Of a stretch of DNA of 64,000 nucleotides, positions 42,974 to 50,957 are shown in pieces. The position numbers and the translations under genes are program-made. Each line of letters opens with the position of its first letter. The first letter of the stretch is position 1. The stretch covers positions 8,854 to 72,853 of the forward strand of contig CAXTBB010000018.1 of assembly GCA_964242305.1 (NCBI GenBank). Direction: 5' to 3'. This stretch comes from DATLGB01 sp964242305. Its GTDB lineage: Bacteria > Actinomycetota > Thermoleophilia > Solirubrobacterales > Solirubrobacteraceae. The notes beneath the pieces are model-generated. The model saw only the letters and a list, made by a program, of their open reading frames with translations. It was not told the origin of the DNA and ran no database searches.

Positions 42974-44120
42974 GGCCCGCACCTCCTTTCGCGAAACGGA
43001 CGGGGTCGAAGCGGTCGATGTCGTAGACGGTGCCGTCCTGGAGGGCGAGCTCGGAGAGCACGCGGCCCACCCAGGGCGCGAACTTGTAGCCGGTGCCGCG
43101 CCAGCCGACGCCGACGTAGGCGTTGGCGAAGCCGGGGATGGCGCCCAGCACGAAGTCGTCGTCGGCGACGAGGTCGTAGTCGCAGCCGTCCGTGTCGGTG
43201 ACGGCGTCGGAGGGCGCGTTGCGCAGGCCCGGCATGCACAGCTCGACGAAGCGGTCGATGCCGTCGATCTCCGTGGTCGTGCGGGGCAGGTCGGGCGGGT
43301 GGTAGTAGCCGATCTTGATCTTGTCGATGAGCCCGTCGACGATCGGATGGCAGTAGATGCCGGCGTCGAGGTAGGCGATCACCGGCATGACGTCGGAGGT
43401 GAAGGGCGACGGATCGGCGGGGGAGAAGTAGCGCGCCTCCACCGGGCGGTCCTTCGTGATCGGGACGTCGAGGTCGGCGCCCTCCATGCGGTCGAGGATC
43501 TCGTTGGTGCCGTGCCCGGCGGTGACGACGAGCGCCCGCGCGGTGAACTGGTCGCCGTCGGTGACGACGCGGATGGCGCCGCCGTCCTGGACGACGTAGC
43601 GGATTTCGAGGCCTTCGTGAATGCGGACGCCGCGTTCGTGCAGGGTGCGCGTGAGCGCCGCGGTCACCGCGCGCAGGTCGACCACGCCGCCGTCGACGTC
43701 GTTGTGGGCGAGGTCGGCGTCGAGGTAGGGGAAGCGCTCGGTGAGCGCGTCTCCCTCGAAGGACTCCGTCGGCAGGCCGAGCGCGACGAGCGTCTCGAAG
43801 GAGAGCTGCGCGTAGGTCCCGGCGAGGTCGGGCGTCACCGAGCGCTTGGCGATGTTCATGCACCCGCAGCGGACGAGCGCCTTGGTGCCGGTCGCCGCCT
43901 CGAAGTCGCCCCACAGCCGGTAGGCCTCACGGGCGAAGCGGGCGTACGTCGAGTCGAGGTAGTCGTGTCGGTAGGAGCGGGTGCGGCCGAAGGAGGCGGT
44001 CATCGGGTCGCCGATCCGGCCGCGCTCGAGCACGACGACGTCCGGGAAGCGCTCCGAGGCGTGGTAGGCCGTCATCAGCCCCATCACGCCGCCGCCGATC
44101 ACGATCAGGTCGCCGGTCAC
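42930..44120 (-). CDS. FAD-dependent oxidoreductase, sarcosine-oxidase/MTOX type
   Basis: 396 residues. The dinucleotide motif is VIGGGVMGLMTAYH at the N-terminus, followed by FGRTRSYRHDYLDSTY as in monomeric sarcosine oxidases. The Cys that carries covalent FAD in that family has a counterpart in DTDGCDYDLVADDDF, and WRGTGYKFAPWVGRVL ends the substrate domain. It probably oxidises an N-methyl amino acid to the amine plus formaldehyde and peroxide. The GTG start overlaps the cupin stop (GTGA). Confidence 0.88.
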   Translation of the reverse strand: MTGDLIVIGGGVMGLMTAYHASERFPDVVVLERGRIGDPMTASFGRTRSYRHDYLDSTYARFAREAYRLWGDFEAATGTKALVRCGCMNIAKRSVTPDLAGTYAQLSFETLVALGLPTESFEGDALTERFPYLDADLAHNDVDGGVVDLRAVTAALTRTLHERGVRIHEGLEIRYVVQDGGAIRVVTDGDQFTARALVVTAGHGTNEILDRMEGADLDVPITKDRPVEARYFSPADPSPFTSDVMPVIAYLDAGIYCHPIVDGLIDKIKIGYYHPPDLPRTTTEIDGIDRFVELCMPGLRNAPSDAVTDTDGCDYDLVADDDFVLGAIPGFANAYVGVGWRGTGYKFAPWVGRVLSELALQDGTVYDIDRFDPVRFAKGGAGHDSTVVPDPAATSL

Positions 44121-44623
44121 GCCAGGGCCTCCTCGAGCGGGCGGAGCTCGTCCGCGTAGGAGACCGATTGCCGGTGCAGCGCGCCCGCGGCGTCGAGGGA
44201 GTACTGACCAAGGCGCCACAGCGGCGGCGAGTAGGCGTGGATGGAGACGGCGGTGCCGGTCTCGCAGGTGATGCGGTGGATGCGCGTCGGGTCGAAGGTG
44301 AAGCCGGCCCCGGCCGCGTGCTCGCGGCGGCGCTCGGGGCGGTTGACGCAGAGCGCACGTTCGACGAGCGCCCCGGAGACGACGTGGACCGCTCCCGACG
44401 AGGTGTCGTGGTCGTGCCAGCCGGTGTCGTTGCCGGGCCGCCAGAAGATCGCCCAGACATCGACGCTGGCGTCGCGGTGCAGCGAGGCGTAGGTGCGGGT
44501 CGCGGCGTCGGGATCGATGTGGGGCTCCCACAGCTCCCCGCGCGCGGCGACGTTGGCGACGAGGCGCTCCAGCTCGGGTTCGCTCAGCGGGCGTCCTTCG
44601 AGGTCGGGGATCGCGTAGGTCAA
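44117..44623 (-). CDS. Cysteine-dioxygenase-like cupin
   Basis: 168 residues. The iron ligands fit HxH in GWHDHDTSSGAVHVVSG and His in PTRIHRITCETG, as in type I cysteine dioxygenases and related thiol dioxygenases. The TTG start is supported by GGAGGAGGT 6 bases upstream and a TTGA overlap with the preceding stop. The expected reaction is oxidation of a thiol to a sulfinate. No Cys-Tyr cross-link pattern can be judged by eye, so the thiol substrate is open. Confidence 0.85.
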   Translation of the reverse strand: MTYAIPDLEGRPLSEPELERLVANVAARGELWEPHIDPDAATRTYASLHRDASVDVWAIFWRPGNDTGWHDHDTSSGAVHVVSGALVERALCVNRPERRREHAAGAGFTFDPTRIHRITCETGTAVSIHAYSPPLWRLGQYSLDAAGALHRQSVSYADELRPLEEALA

Positions 44624-45486
44624 GCGGGCACCTCCTCCAGGACGCCGGCGAAGAGGCGATCCGGGTTGCTGGAACCGATGGCGTGCGCGGCGGCTTCGTC
44701 GATGATCAGCGGCGCCGGGGTGGCGTAGGGGCGGTCGGAGCCGTGACAGACGACGTCGATCCCGAGGACGCGGATGACGGCGTCGACGGCCTGCGTCCCG
44801 TACGTCGAGGTCTCGACGAAGGTGAGCGGGTCGACGGGCGACGTGTGGCCGCCGCGGGCGCGGAAGCGCTCGCCGTGGAGCGGGCCGAGACCGGCGAGCG
44901 CGCCGAAGCAGACGGGCAGATCCGGGAAGCGGGCCCGGCCGCCGTCGGCCCATGCCCACCAGGCCGCGTGCAGCTGGCTGACGTACGGGACGACGGGCGC
45001 CCACCAGTCCAGCCGCGGGGCGCCGGAGAAGGGACCGGGGTGGACGAGCAGCGGGCGATCGCCGAGGGTCTCCAGCAGCGGGGCGAGGCGCTCGAACGAG
45101 CCGGGGGCGGAGAGGAGGTCGGCGGCCAGCTCGAGGCCGACGGCGCCGGCGTCGAGCGCCTCTTTGAGCGCGACTGGGTCACGCCCGGTCGCCCACACGC
45201 GGAAGGGCAGGCCGAGTGCGAGCGCTCCCTCGTGCCAGGCGGCGGCGAGCGCCGCCGCCTCGGTCTCGGGGAGGCGGTCGATGCCCAGGGCGGCGGACGC
45301 GGCGATGGCGATCAGGTCATGGCCCTCGGCCGCGCGCGTGTCCGGGTCGTGGTCGGCCGGGTCGATGACGAACGACTCGCCGGCGAGGTGCAGCACCCAG
45401 CCGTCCATGCACGGCGGCTCGGAGCGCGCGCGCAGCGCGGCGAGGAAGGGGGCGGGCCAGAGGTGTTGGTGGACGTCGGAGGTCAT
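44620..45486 (-). CDS. Amidohydrolase-family TIM-barrel protein
   Basis: 288 residues. Metal-binding features are DVHQHLWP at the N-terminus, LLVHPGPF in the middle and VVCHGSDRPY near the C-terminus, the arrangement of the amidohydrolase-2 (decarboxylase/lactonase) branch. It could hydrolyse or decarboxylate a ring compound. The first gene of the minus-strand cluster; its ATG is only 6 bases from the nearest of three LacI-type operators, so repression would block its transcription start or early elongation. Confidence 0.83.
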   Translation of the reverse strand: MTSDVHQHLWPAPFLAALRARSEPPCMDGWVLHLAGESFVIDPADHDPDTRAAEGHDLIAIAASAALGIDRLPETEAAALAAAWHEGALALGLPFRVWATGRDPVALKEALDAGAVGLELAADLLSAPGSFERLAPLLETLGDRPLLVHPGPFSGAPRLDWWAPVVPYVSQLHAAWWAWADGGRARFPDLPVCFGALAGLGPLHGERFRARGGHTSPVDPLTFVETSTYGTQAVDAVIRVLGIDVVCHGSDRPYATPAPLIIDEAAAHAIGSSNPDRLFAGVLEEVPA

Positions 45487-45492
45487 GAAGGG

Positions 45493-45530
45493 TGAAGCGG
45501 TTCACTGAAGCGATTCAGTGAACCGTTTCA
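45493..45530. promoter_or_regulatory. Three tandem LacI-type operators
   Basis: Three 12-bp near-palindromes follow each other with exact 13-bp spacing: TGAAGCGGTTCA (45493-45504), TGAAGCGATTCA (45506-45517) and TGAACCGTTTCA (45519-45530). Each has the TGAA-CG-TTCA form bound by LacI/GalR repressors. They lie between the amidohydrolase start (45486, minus) and the LacI gene start (45601, plus), so they can control both the cluster and the regulator. Confidence 0.8.
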
Positions 45531-45600
45531 ACTGTACAGCAGAGTTGGGACCGGATCCATTGGACACTTGGCGAGAATCAAGCCGCTACGGTTCGCCCAC

Positions 45601-46605
45601 GTGGCCTCGCGCCGACGCGTCACCCTCAAGGACGTCGCTGCGGCAACGGACCTCTCGCCCGCCGCGGTGTCCTATGCCCTGCGCGGGGTGCAGACATCGG
45701 CGGAGACGCAGGTGCGCGTCAAGGCGGCCGCCGATCAGCTCGGCTACACGGGCAACGCCGTCGCTCGCGCGCTCTCCCGCGGTCGCACCGGGCTCGTCGG
45801 CGTCATGGCCGCCTCGCTGCAGGACCTCGGCGAGCAGTCGTTCGTGGCTGCGATCGGCCAGGCCCTCGAGCGACAGGACCTGCACATGGTCCTCGTCGAT
45901 TCCGGCGGCGACCCGGAGCGCGAGCGCACGCTCGCCGCTCAGCTGGCCGACCTGATGGTGGACGGTCTCGTGGTGTCGCCGCTCGACCCGTCCGACGAGT
46001 CGTGGGAGGCGGTCGGGTCTGCGCTCCCGATCGTCACGGTCGGCGACGCGCTGTCGGGGCCGACCGTCGGTGAGGTGCTGTTCGACAATCGCGCGGGCGT
46101 CTCGCTGGTCCTCACCCACCTGGCCGAGCTCGGACACACGCGCGTCGCCGTGCTCACCCCGAGCCGTCCCTCCACGCCGGAGCGGCCCGCCGAGCAGGTC
46201 ATCGGTGCCGTGTGCAGACGGCTCGGCCTCGAGCCGACCCTGGTCAACTCGTCGCATTCGATCGCGGAAGCGACCGACGCCGCTCGAACCGTGCTCGAAG
46301 CCGATCCCCGGCCGACCGCCGTCTTCTGCCTGTCCGACTCGATCGCCTGCGGGGTCTACGCCGCGGCGACGCAGCTCGGGCTGTCGATCCCGGACGACGT
46401 CTCGGTGGCCGGCTACGACGACCACCCGATCGCAACCGTCCTCGCGCCGACGCTCACCACCGTGCTGTGGAACATGGAGGAGCTGGCGAAGTCGGCCAGC
46501 GCGCTGCTCGCCGCAGCGGTCGCGGGCAAGCCGCGCCGCGGCGCGCGCGCGAAGGTGCGCGTCGAGCCCGAACTCGTGCGGCGCGGATCAACCGCCGCGA
46601 TATAG
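45601..46605 (+). CDS. LacI-family transcriptional regulator
   Basis: 334 residues. The helix-turn-helix VTLKDVAAATDLSPAAVSYAL and hinge region VARALSRGRTGLVGV are standard, followed by a periplasmic-binding-like sensor domain (PDDVSVAGYDDHPIATVLAP). The GTG at 45601 gives the usual short leader before VTLKDVA; a TTG at 45568 would add 11 residues. It is divergent from the methyl/thiol cluster and overlaps the 3' end of hutI by 18 bp. The three operators upstream are its likely targets. Confidence 0.9.
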   Translation: MASRRRVTLKDVAAATDLSPAAVSYALRGVQTSAETQVRVKAAADQLGYTGNAVARALSRGRTGLVGVMAASLQDLGEQSFVAAIGQALERQDLHMVLVDSGGDPERERTLAAQLADLMVDGLVVSPLDPSDESWEAVGSALPIVTVGDALSGPTVGEVLFDNRAGVSLVLTHLAELGHTRVAVLTPSRPSTPERPAEQVIGAVCRRLGLEPTLVNSSHSIAEATDAARTVLEADPRPTAVFCLSDSIACGVYAAATQLGLSIPDDVSVAGYDDHPIATVLAPTLTTVLWNMEELAKSASALLAAAVAGKPRRGARAKVRVEPELVRRGSTAAI

Positions 46606-47760
46606 GACGCGGCCGCCGCCGATCGTGGCGGCGACGAGCGGGACGCCCGGGCGGTAGACGAGGTGAGCGTGGCTCGGAGCCTCGAGGATGACGGCGTCGG
46701 CGCGGGCGCCGGGGGAGAGGTGGCCGACGTCCGTGCGCCGCAGCGCTCTCGCCCCGCCGCGCGTCGCAGCCTGCAATGCCTCGTCGGCGGTCATCTTGAG
46801 GTCACGCACGGCGAGCGCGAGGCAGAAGCCCATCGACGTCGTGTAGCTCGACCCGGGGTTGCAGTTGGTGGCGACGGCGACGGTCGCACCGGCGTCGATG
46901 ACCCGCCGGGCGTCGGGATAGGGCTGGCGGGTCGAGAAGTCGGTGGCGGGGAGGAAGGTGGCGACGGTGTCTGAGTCCGCGAGCGCCTCGACGTCCGCGT
47001 CGGTCAGGTAGGTGCAGTGGTCGACGGACGCGGCGCCCATCTCGACCGCGAGCTGAACGCCCGGACCGGGACCGAGCTGGTTGCCGTGGACGCGCAGCCC
47101 GAGGCCCGCTTTGGCGCCGGCGGTGAGCACGGCGCGCGACTGGCCTTCGTCGAAGGCGCCCGTCTCGCAGAACACGTCGATCCACTTCGCGGGCGGCGCG
47201 CAGGCCGCCAGCATCTCGGTGCAGACGAGGTCGACGTAGTCGTCCGCGCGCCCCTCGTACTCCTCCGGGAGCGCGTGGGCGCCGAGGAAGGTGACGTCGT
47301 CGGTGAGCTCGGCGGCCACCGCGCACAGCCGCGCCTCGGTCGCCACGTCGAGCCCGTAGCCCGACTTGATCTCCAGGTGGGTGATGCCGGCCCGGATCGC
47401 CTCTTCGCGACGCCGGGCGGCGAGCGCCCTCAGCTCCTCGTGCGTCGCCGCGCGGGTCGCGGCGGTGGTGACGCGGATGCCGCCGGCGCCGTAGGGCTGT
47501 CCGGCCATGCGTGCGGCGAACTCGTCCCCGCGGTCACCCGCGAAGACGAGGTGCGTATGACTGTCCACGAAGCCCGGGATCACCGCGCGCCCTTCGGCGT
47601 CCAGGTGCTCGTCCCCCGCCGCCCCCGCGCGCTCGACGGCGGCGACCACTCCATCTTCGAGCACCAGCGCCGCGTCCGTCACGATCCCGAGCGGCCCCGC
47701 CCCGAGCGCCGGGTCGTTGGTGACCAGCCGGCCGATGTTGTCGATGACGAGCGCAGTCAC
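46588..47760 (-). CDS. hutI: Imidazolonepropionase
   Basis: 390 residues, full family length. The metal motif is VDSHTHLVFAGDRGDEF, followed by TTAATRAAT, the substrate loop IKSGYGLD, and the metal ligands in LRVHGNQLG and ATNCNPGSS. It opens imidazolone-propionate to N-formimidoylglutamate, the third step of histidine breakdown. It is separated by 1.4 kb (a methyltransferase-like gene and a small plus-strand gene) from the hutF-def-hutU-hutH operon, although on the same strand. Confidence 0.94.
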   Translation of the reverse strand: MTALVIDNIGRLVTNDPALGAGPLGIVTDAALVLEDGVVAAVERAGAAGDEHLDAEGRAVIPGFVDSHTHLVFAGDRGDEFAARMAGQPYGAGGIRVTTAATRAATHEELRALAARRREEAIRAGITHLEIKSGYGLDVATEARLCAVAAELTDDVTFLGAHALPEEYEGRADDYVDLVCTEMLAACAPPAKWIDVFCETGAFDEGQSRAVLTAGAKAGLGLRVHGNQLGPGPGVQLAVEMGAASVDHCTYLTDADVEALADSDTVATFLPATDFSTRQPYPDARRVIDAGATVAVATNCNPGSSYTTSMGFCLALAVRDLKMTADEALQAATRGGARALRRTDVGHLSPGARADAVILEAPSHAHLVYRPGVPLVAATIGGGRVLYRGG

Positions 47761-48023
47761 GTTCGAAGGATCGCCGTGTGGCTCATGGCTCGTTCAGGCT
47801 AGGTGCGGGGGGCGTCCCTGGGGCTGGGCTCGCCGCCTGTCGGAATTTCATTGAGGGAAAGCGTGGGCGCCGGCTTCCCCGCCCAGGCGCCCCGCGTCGG
47901 TACGGGCTGCTGCTTTCAGGCTCGCGGAGCAGGCCGGCTGGCGCCGGTTGGGTCGCTAGGGCGACCCTTCGGTCTCACGCTGTACCCCGTTCTTCACTCG
48001 GGGTCCATAGTCGGGCTTCCGCC
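47761..48023. other. 263-bp gap upstream of hutI, possibly structured
   Basis: No credible gene is present. The stretch has several self-complementary segments, the clearest being GGGTCGC (47950-47956) and GCGACCC (47961-47967) around a TAGG loop, and CCCCG/CGGGG at 47987-48003. It must hold the hutI promoter. A leader RNA or attenuator is conceivable, but I recognise no known riboswitch. Confidence 0.35.
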
Positions 48024-48530
48024 TCAAAGGGGTAACGAGCGCGCGCGCCGTCGTGATCGCGGGCGCGGGACGACGGCAGGGACGCTGCGGCAGTAGGCGT
48101 CATACGATGCGCCGTACCGGGACCGCAGGGTTGGCTGCTCGTAGACGATCACAAAGACGGTCACGGCGACGGTGAAGAGCGCGAGCCAGAGCCCGAGGGC
48201 GAGGCTGCGGAAGACGAGGCACTGGCCAGCGATGGCCAGGCCGACACCGAGGTACATCGGATTGCGCACATACCGGTAGAGGCCACCGATGACCAGCTCC
48301 TCCGTCGGCGCGGTCGGCGCCGGTGTCCCTCGGCCCTCACGAACGAAGCGCACAAAGCAGTCGGCCACCATCGCCAGCCCGGCGAGCCCGACCAGCACAC
48401 CAAGCAGGTCAATGGCGTCCCAGCCTGGTGGGGAACCCTCCCAGCTCGTCGCCAGCCACGGCACCAGCCCGGCCGTCGAGCCGGGGGCGGCGACGAAGAA
48501 GACGACGGTCCCCAGCGCCGGATGTCGCAT
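48024..48530 (-). CDS. Isoprenylcysteine carboxyl methyltransferase-family membrane protein
   Basis: 168 residues with about four hydrophobic segments and the PEMT/ICMT block GGLYRYVRNPMYLGVGLA near residue 90, ending in YEQPTLRSRYGASYDAYCR. Bacterial members methylate small lipophilic substrates with SAM; the substrate is unknown. ATG 48530 gives MRHPALG; a GTG seven codons upstream is an alternative. It sits between hutI and the rest of the hut genes without an obvious link to histidine. Confidence 0.83.
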   Translation of the reverse strand: MRHPALGTVVFFVAAPGSTAGLVPWLATSWEGSPPGWDAIDLLGVLVGLAGLAMVADCFVRFVREGRGTPAPTAPTEELVIGGLYRYVRNPMYLGVGLAIAGQCLVFRSLALGLWLALFTVAVTVFVIVYEQPTLRSRYGASYDAYCRSVPAVVPRPRSRRRARSLPL

Positions 48531-48777
48531 GCCGACACCGTAACGTCGCACGGCCGGTCAAGCCCACGACCCACTCTTGGTGGCGCGACCCGTTCGCCGA
48601 AGTCGGCTCCTGGCTTTGCCTCGACGCAGCAGGAGCGTCACTCGCGAAGGGGCCGCCGCGCGGCCGTAGCTACCCTTTCTGGCGAGGTCGCGCGTCCGCC
48701 GGCCAACACCATGCCCAGCGGCGTCGGCGTCGTGCGAAGTTGCACCGCGTTCCGCCTGCACGACCTGGAGGCCAACC

Positions 48778-48984
48778 TTGGGTGGCAAGAAGAAGACGAC
48801 GTTCGCGAAGCTGAACCGCGAAGCGAAGGTACGCGAAAAGCGCCAAGAGAGGGGCATCCGCAAGGAGCAGCGGCTTCGCGCGGCTGACGCCGGCGATGAG
48901 ACGCAGCACGAGGCGGAGGACCTCAGTCACCTCGACGTGCCCTTCGTCGCGGGCGTCGAGCCCGAAGTCACCGTCAAGCGGTAA
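48778..48984 (+). CDS. Small, highly charged conserved-type protein
   Basis: 68 residues. Starts at a TTG with GGAGG 6 bases upstream. The N-terminus GGKKKTTFAKLNREAKVREK is strongly basic, the C-terminal third acidic (DETQHEAEDLSHLDVPF). I recall similar short basic proteins in actinobacteria without assigned function; nucleic-acid or ribosome binding is a guess from charge. Confidence 0.65.
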   Translation: MGGKKKTTFAKLNREAKVREKRQERGIRKEQRLRAADAGDETQHEAEDLSHLDVPFVAGVEPEVTVKR

Positions 48985-49027
48985 CCGCACGTCGTAGCCG
49001 TAGACCCGCTCCCGAGACGTCAAATCC

Positions 49028-49054
49028 CTGCCGCTCCAAACTCAGGAGTGGCAG
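49028..49054. terminator. Hairpin between small gene and hutF
   Basis: CTGCCGCTCC (49028-49037) and GGAGTGGCAG (49045-49054) form a 10-bp stem with one G-T pair and a 7-base loop, between the convergent small plus-strand gene and hutF. The sequence 48985-49176 otherwise shows nothing. Confidence 0.5.
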
Positions 49055-49176
49055 CGACTTCTCCCGCGCTGCTGAGACGGGTGCGTCACGTGCGGCCACC
49101 GCGACCCGGGATCCGTCAACACCGCCGGCGCGAGACGAGCTTGGCGATGTCGTAGTCCGGACGCGGATGACCTTCG

Positions 49177-50409
49177 TCACAGCGCGGCTCGGAGAGCGGC
49201 CGGGACGTCGACGGACGTGTGGAGGCGGTCGCGGACGATCCAGCGGCCGCCGACCATGACGTCGCGGACGTCGGCGGCGGTGGCGACGAAGACGGCGGCT
49301 GCGACCGGGTCGGTGGTGCCGGCGGTGCGGACGGTGTGAAGGTCGAGGACGGCGAGGTCGGCGGGGGCGCCGGGGGCGATGCGTCCCGCCTCGGGCCAGC
49401 CGATGGCGGCGTGGCCGTCCACGGTCGCCGCGTTCAACAATGCCGCGGCCGTGTGGACGCCGCGGACGCCGGAGGCGAGGCGCTCGTCGAGCTCGATCGC
49501 GCGCGCCTCCTCAAAGGGGTCGATCACCGCTTGAGAATCGCTGCCGGTGGCCAGGCGCGCGCCCGCGTCGGCCAGGACCCGCGCCCGCCCGATGCCGTCC
49601 GCCAGGTCGCGTTCCGTGGTGGGGCAGAGGCAGATCGTCGCGCCGCTCAGCAGCGCGACATCCGCATCGGTCAGGTGCGTGGCGTGGACGGCGGTGAAGT
49701 GCCCGTCGAGCGCGCCGGCGTCGGCCAGCACCTGGGTCGGGGTGCGGCCGTGTTCGGCGAGGCACCACTCGTTCTCGCCCGGCTGTTCGGAGACGTGGGC
49801 GTGCAACGGCCCGTCGAAGCGGGCGACCAGAGCGGCGCTCACGGGATCGACCGCGCGGACGCTGTGGATGGCGGCGCCGAGGCGGGCGGCGCCGGGCTCG
49901 ATCGCCGCGACCCGCTCGGCCCAGGCCTCGACGCTCGTGTCCCGGAAGCGAGCGATGCCGCCGTGCAGGTAGCACGCGTCGATGAGCGTCAGCCGCACGC
50001 CCGCCTCAGCGGCTCCGGCGATCACGGCGTGCCCGAGATCGTTGGCCCCGTCGTGCAGGTAGTGGAACTCGCCCACGGCGGTGATGCCGGCGAGCGCCAT
50101 CTCGGCGAACGTCGCGCGGGCGAGCGCCAAGACGCGGTCGGGATCGAGCGCCTCCGCAAGCGCGTACATCTGCTCGCGCCACGTCCAGAACGACCCCGTC
50201 CCGGCGTGGGTGCGGCCGCGCAGCGCGCGCTGGAAGGCGTGCGAGTGCGCGTTGGCGAGGCCGGGCAGCGTGAGGCCGGCGAGGCGCTCCCCGCTCGCCT
50301 CGGCGCCCGGGGCGACGGTCACGATGACGCCGTCCTCGATCTCGAGCAGCACGCCGGCCATCGCGTCATCGCCACCGAGCCACGCCTGCTCGCACCACAG
50401 CGTCGTCAC
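49177..50409 (-). CDS. hutF: Formimidoylglutamate deiminase
   Basis: 410 residues. Amidohydrolase metal motif ANAHSHAFQRALRG, then TAVGEFHYLHDG, LHAHVSEQPGENEWC, and ATGSDSQAVIDPFEEAR, all matching HutF. It hydrolyses N-formimidoylglutamate to N-formylglutamate and ammonia, which commits this organism to the five-step histidine pathway needing an N-formylglutamate deformylase. The GTG start overlaps the stop of def (GTGA). No hutG is found in the window. Confidence 0.92.
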   Translation of the reverse strand: MTTLWCEQAWLGGDDAMAGVLLEIEDGVIVTVAPGAEASGERLAGLTLPGLANAHSHAFQRALRGRTHAGTGSFWTWREQMYALAEALDPDRVLALARATFAEMALAGITAVGEFHYLHDGANDLGHAVIAGAAEAGVRLTLIDACYLHGGIARFRDTSVEAWAERVAAIEPGAARLGAAIHSVRAVDPVSAALVARFDGPLHAHVSEQPGENEWCLAEHGRTPTQVLADAGALDGHFTAVHATHLTDADVALLSGATICLCPTTERDLADGIGRARVLADAGARLATGSDSQAVIDPFEEARAIELDERLASGVRGVHTAAALLNAATVDGHAAIGWPEAGRIAPGAPADLAVLDLHTVRTAGTTDPVAAAVFVATAADVRDVMVGGRWIVRDRLHTSVDVPAALRAAL

Positions 50410-50957
50410 GACGGAAGATCCTTGATGCGCTCGAGGAACGCCGCCTTCCCGCTGCGCTCCCACTCCTCCCAGGTCGCGAGCGAGCGCGGGTCGGCCCGGT
50501 CGAGGAAGAGGACGCCGTCGAGGTGATCGACCTCGTGTTGGAACGTCCCCGCGCTGAGCCCCCGGACCACCTGTTCCTGCTGGGCGCCGTGACGGTCGAG
50601 GTAGCGCACGCGCACGGTCACGGCACGTTCGACGTCCCCGCGCAGGGCGGGCACGGACAGACAGCCTTCGTTGACGAGCATCACCTCGTCGTCGATGCGT
50701 TCCACGACGGGGTTGATCAACACCGTCAGCGGCAGCTCCGGCTTATATGGGTAGCGCGGGTGGTCCGGACGCACTTCGGCGACCGCGACCCGGCGAAGAT
50801 CGCCGACCTGGTTGGCGGCCAGGCCCGCTCCGTTCGCCGTTCGCATCGTTTCGATGAGGTCGTCGATCAGCGTCTGGACGTCCGCGACGTCCTCGACCTC
50901 CTGCGCGCGCTGACGCAACACCGGGTGGCCGACCTGCACGATGTCGAGGACCGTCAT
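50406..50957 (-). CDS. def: Peptide-deformylase-family protein inside the hut operon
   Basis: 183 residues. All three deformylase motifs are intact: GAGLAANQVG (residues 43-52), NEGCLSVP (metal ligand Cys99) and QHEVDHLDG (His141, catalytic Glu142, His145). It overlaps hutF by 4 bp at one end and hutU by 4 bp at the other, so it is co-translated with histidine-degradation enzymes rather than with fmt. Housekeeping deformylases act on N-formylmethionine; here it occupies the position of hutG, whose product removes the formyl group from N-formylglutamate. A recruited role is inferred from context. Confidence 0.93.
   Translation of the reverse strand: MTVLDIVQVGHPVLRQRAQEVEDVADVQTLIDDLIETMRTANGAGLAANQVGDLRRVAVAEVRPDHPRYPYKPELPLTVLINPVVERIDDEVMLVNEGCLSVPALRGDVERAVTVRVRYLDRHGAQQEQVVRGLSAGTFQHEVDHLDGVLFLDRADPRSLATWEEWERSGKAAFLERIKDLPS

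Noticed and set aside
47803..48096. 97-codon frame upstream of hutI
   Set aside because: The region shows stem-loop structure rather than codon bias, and the frame overlaps the end of the methyltransferase-like gene.
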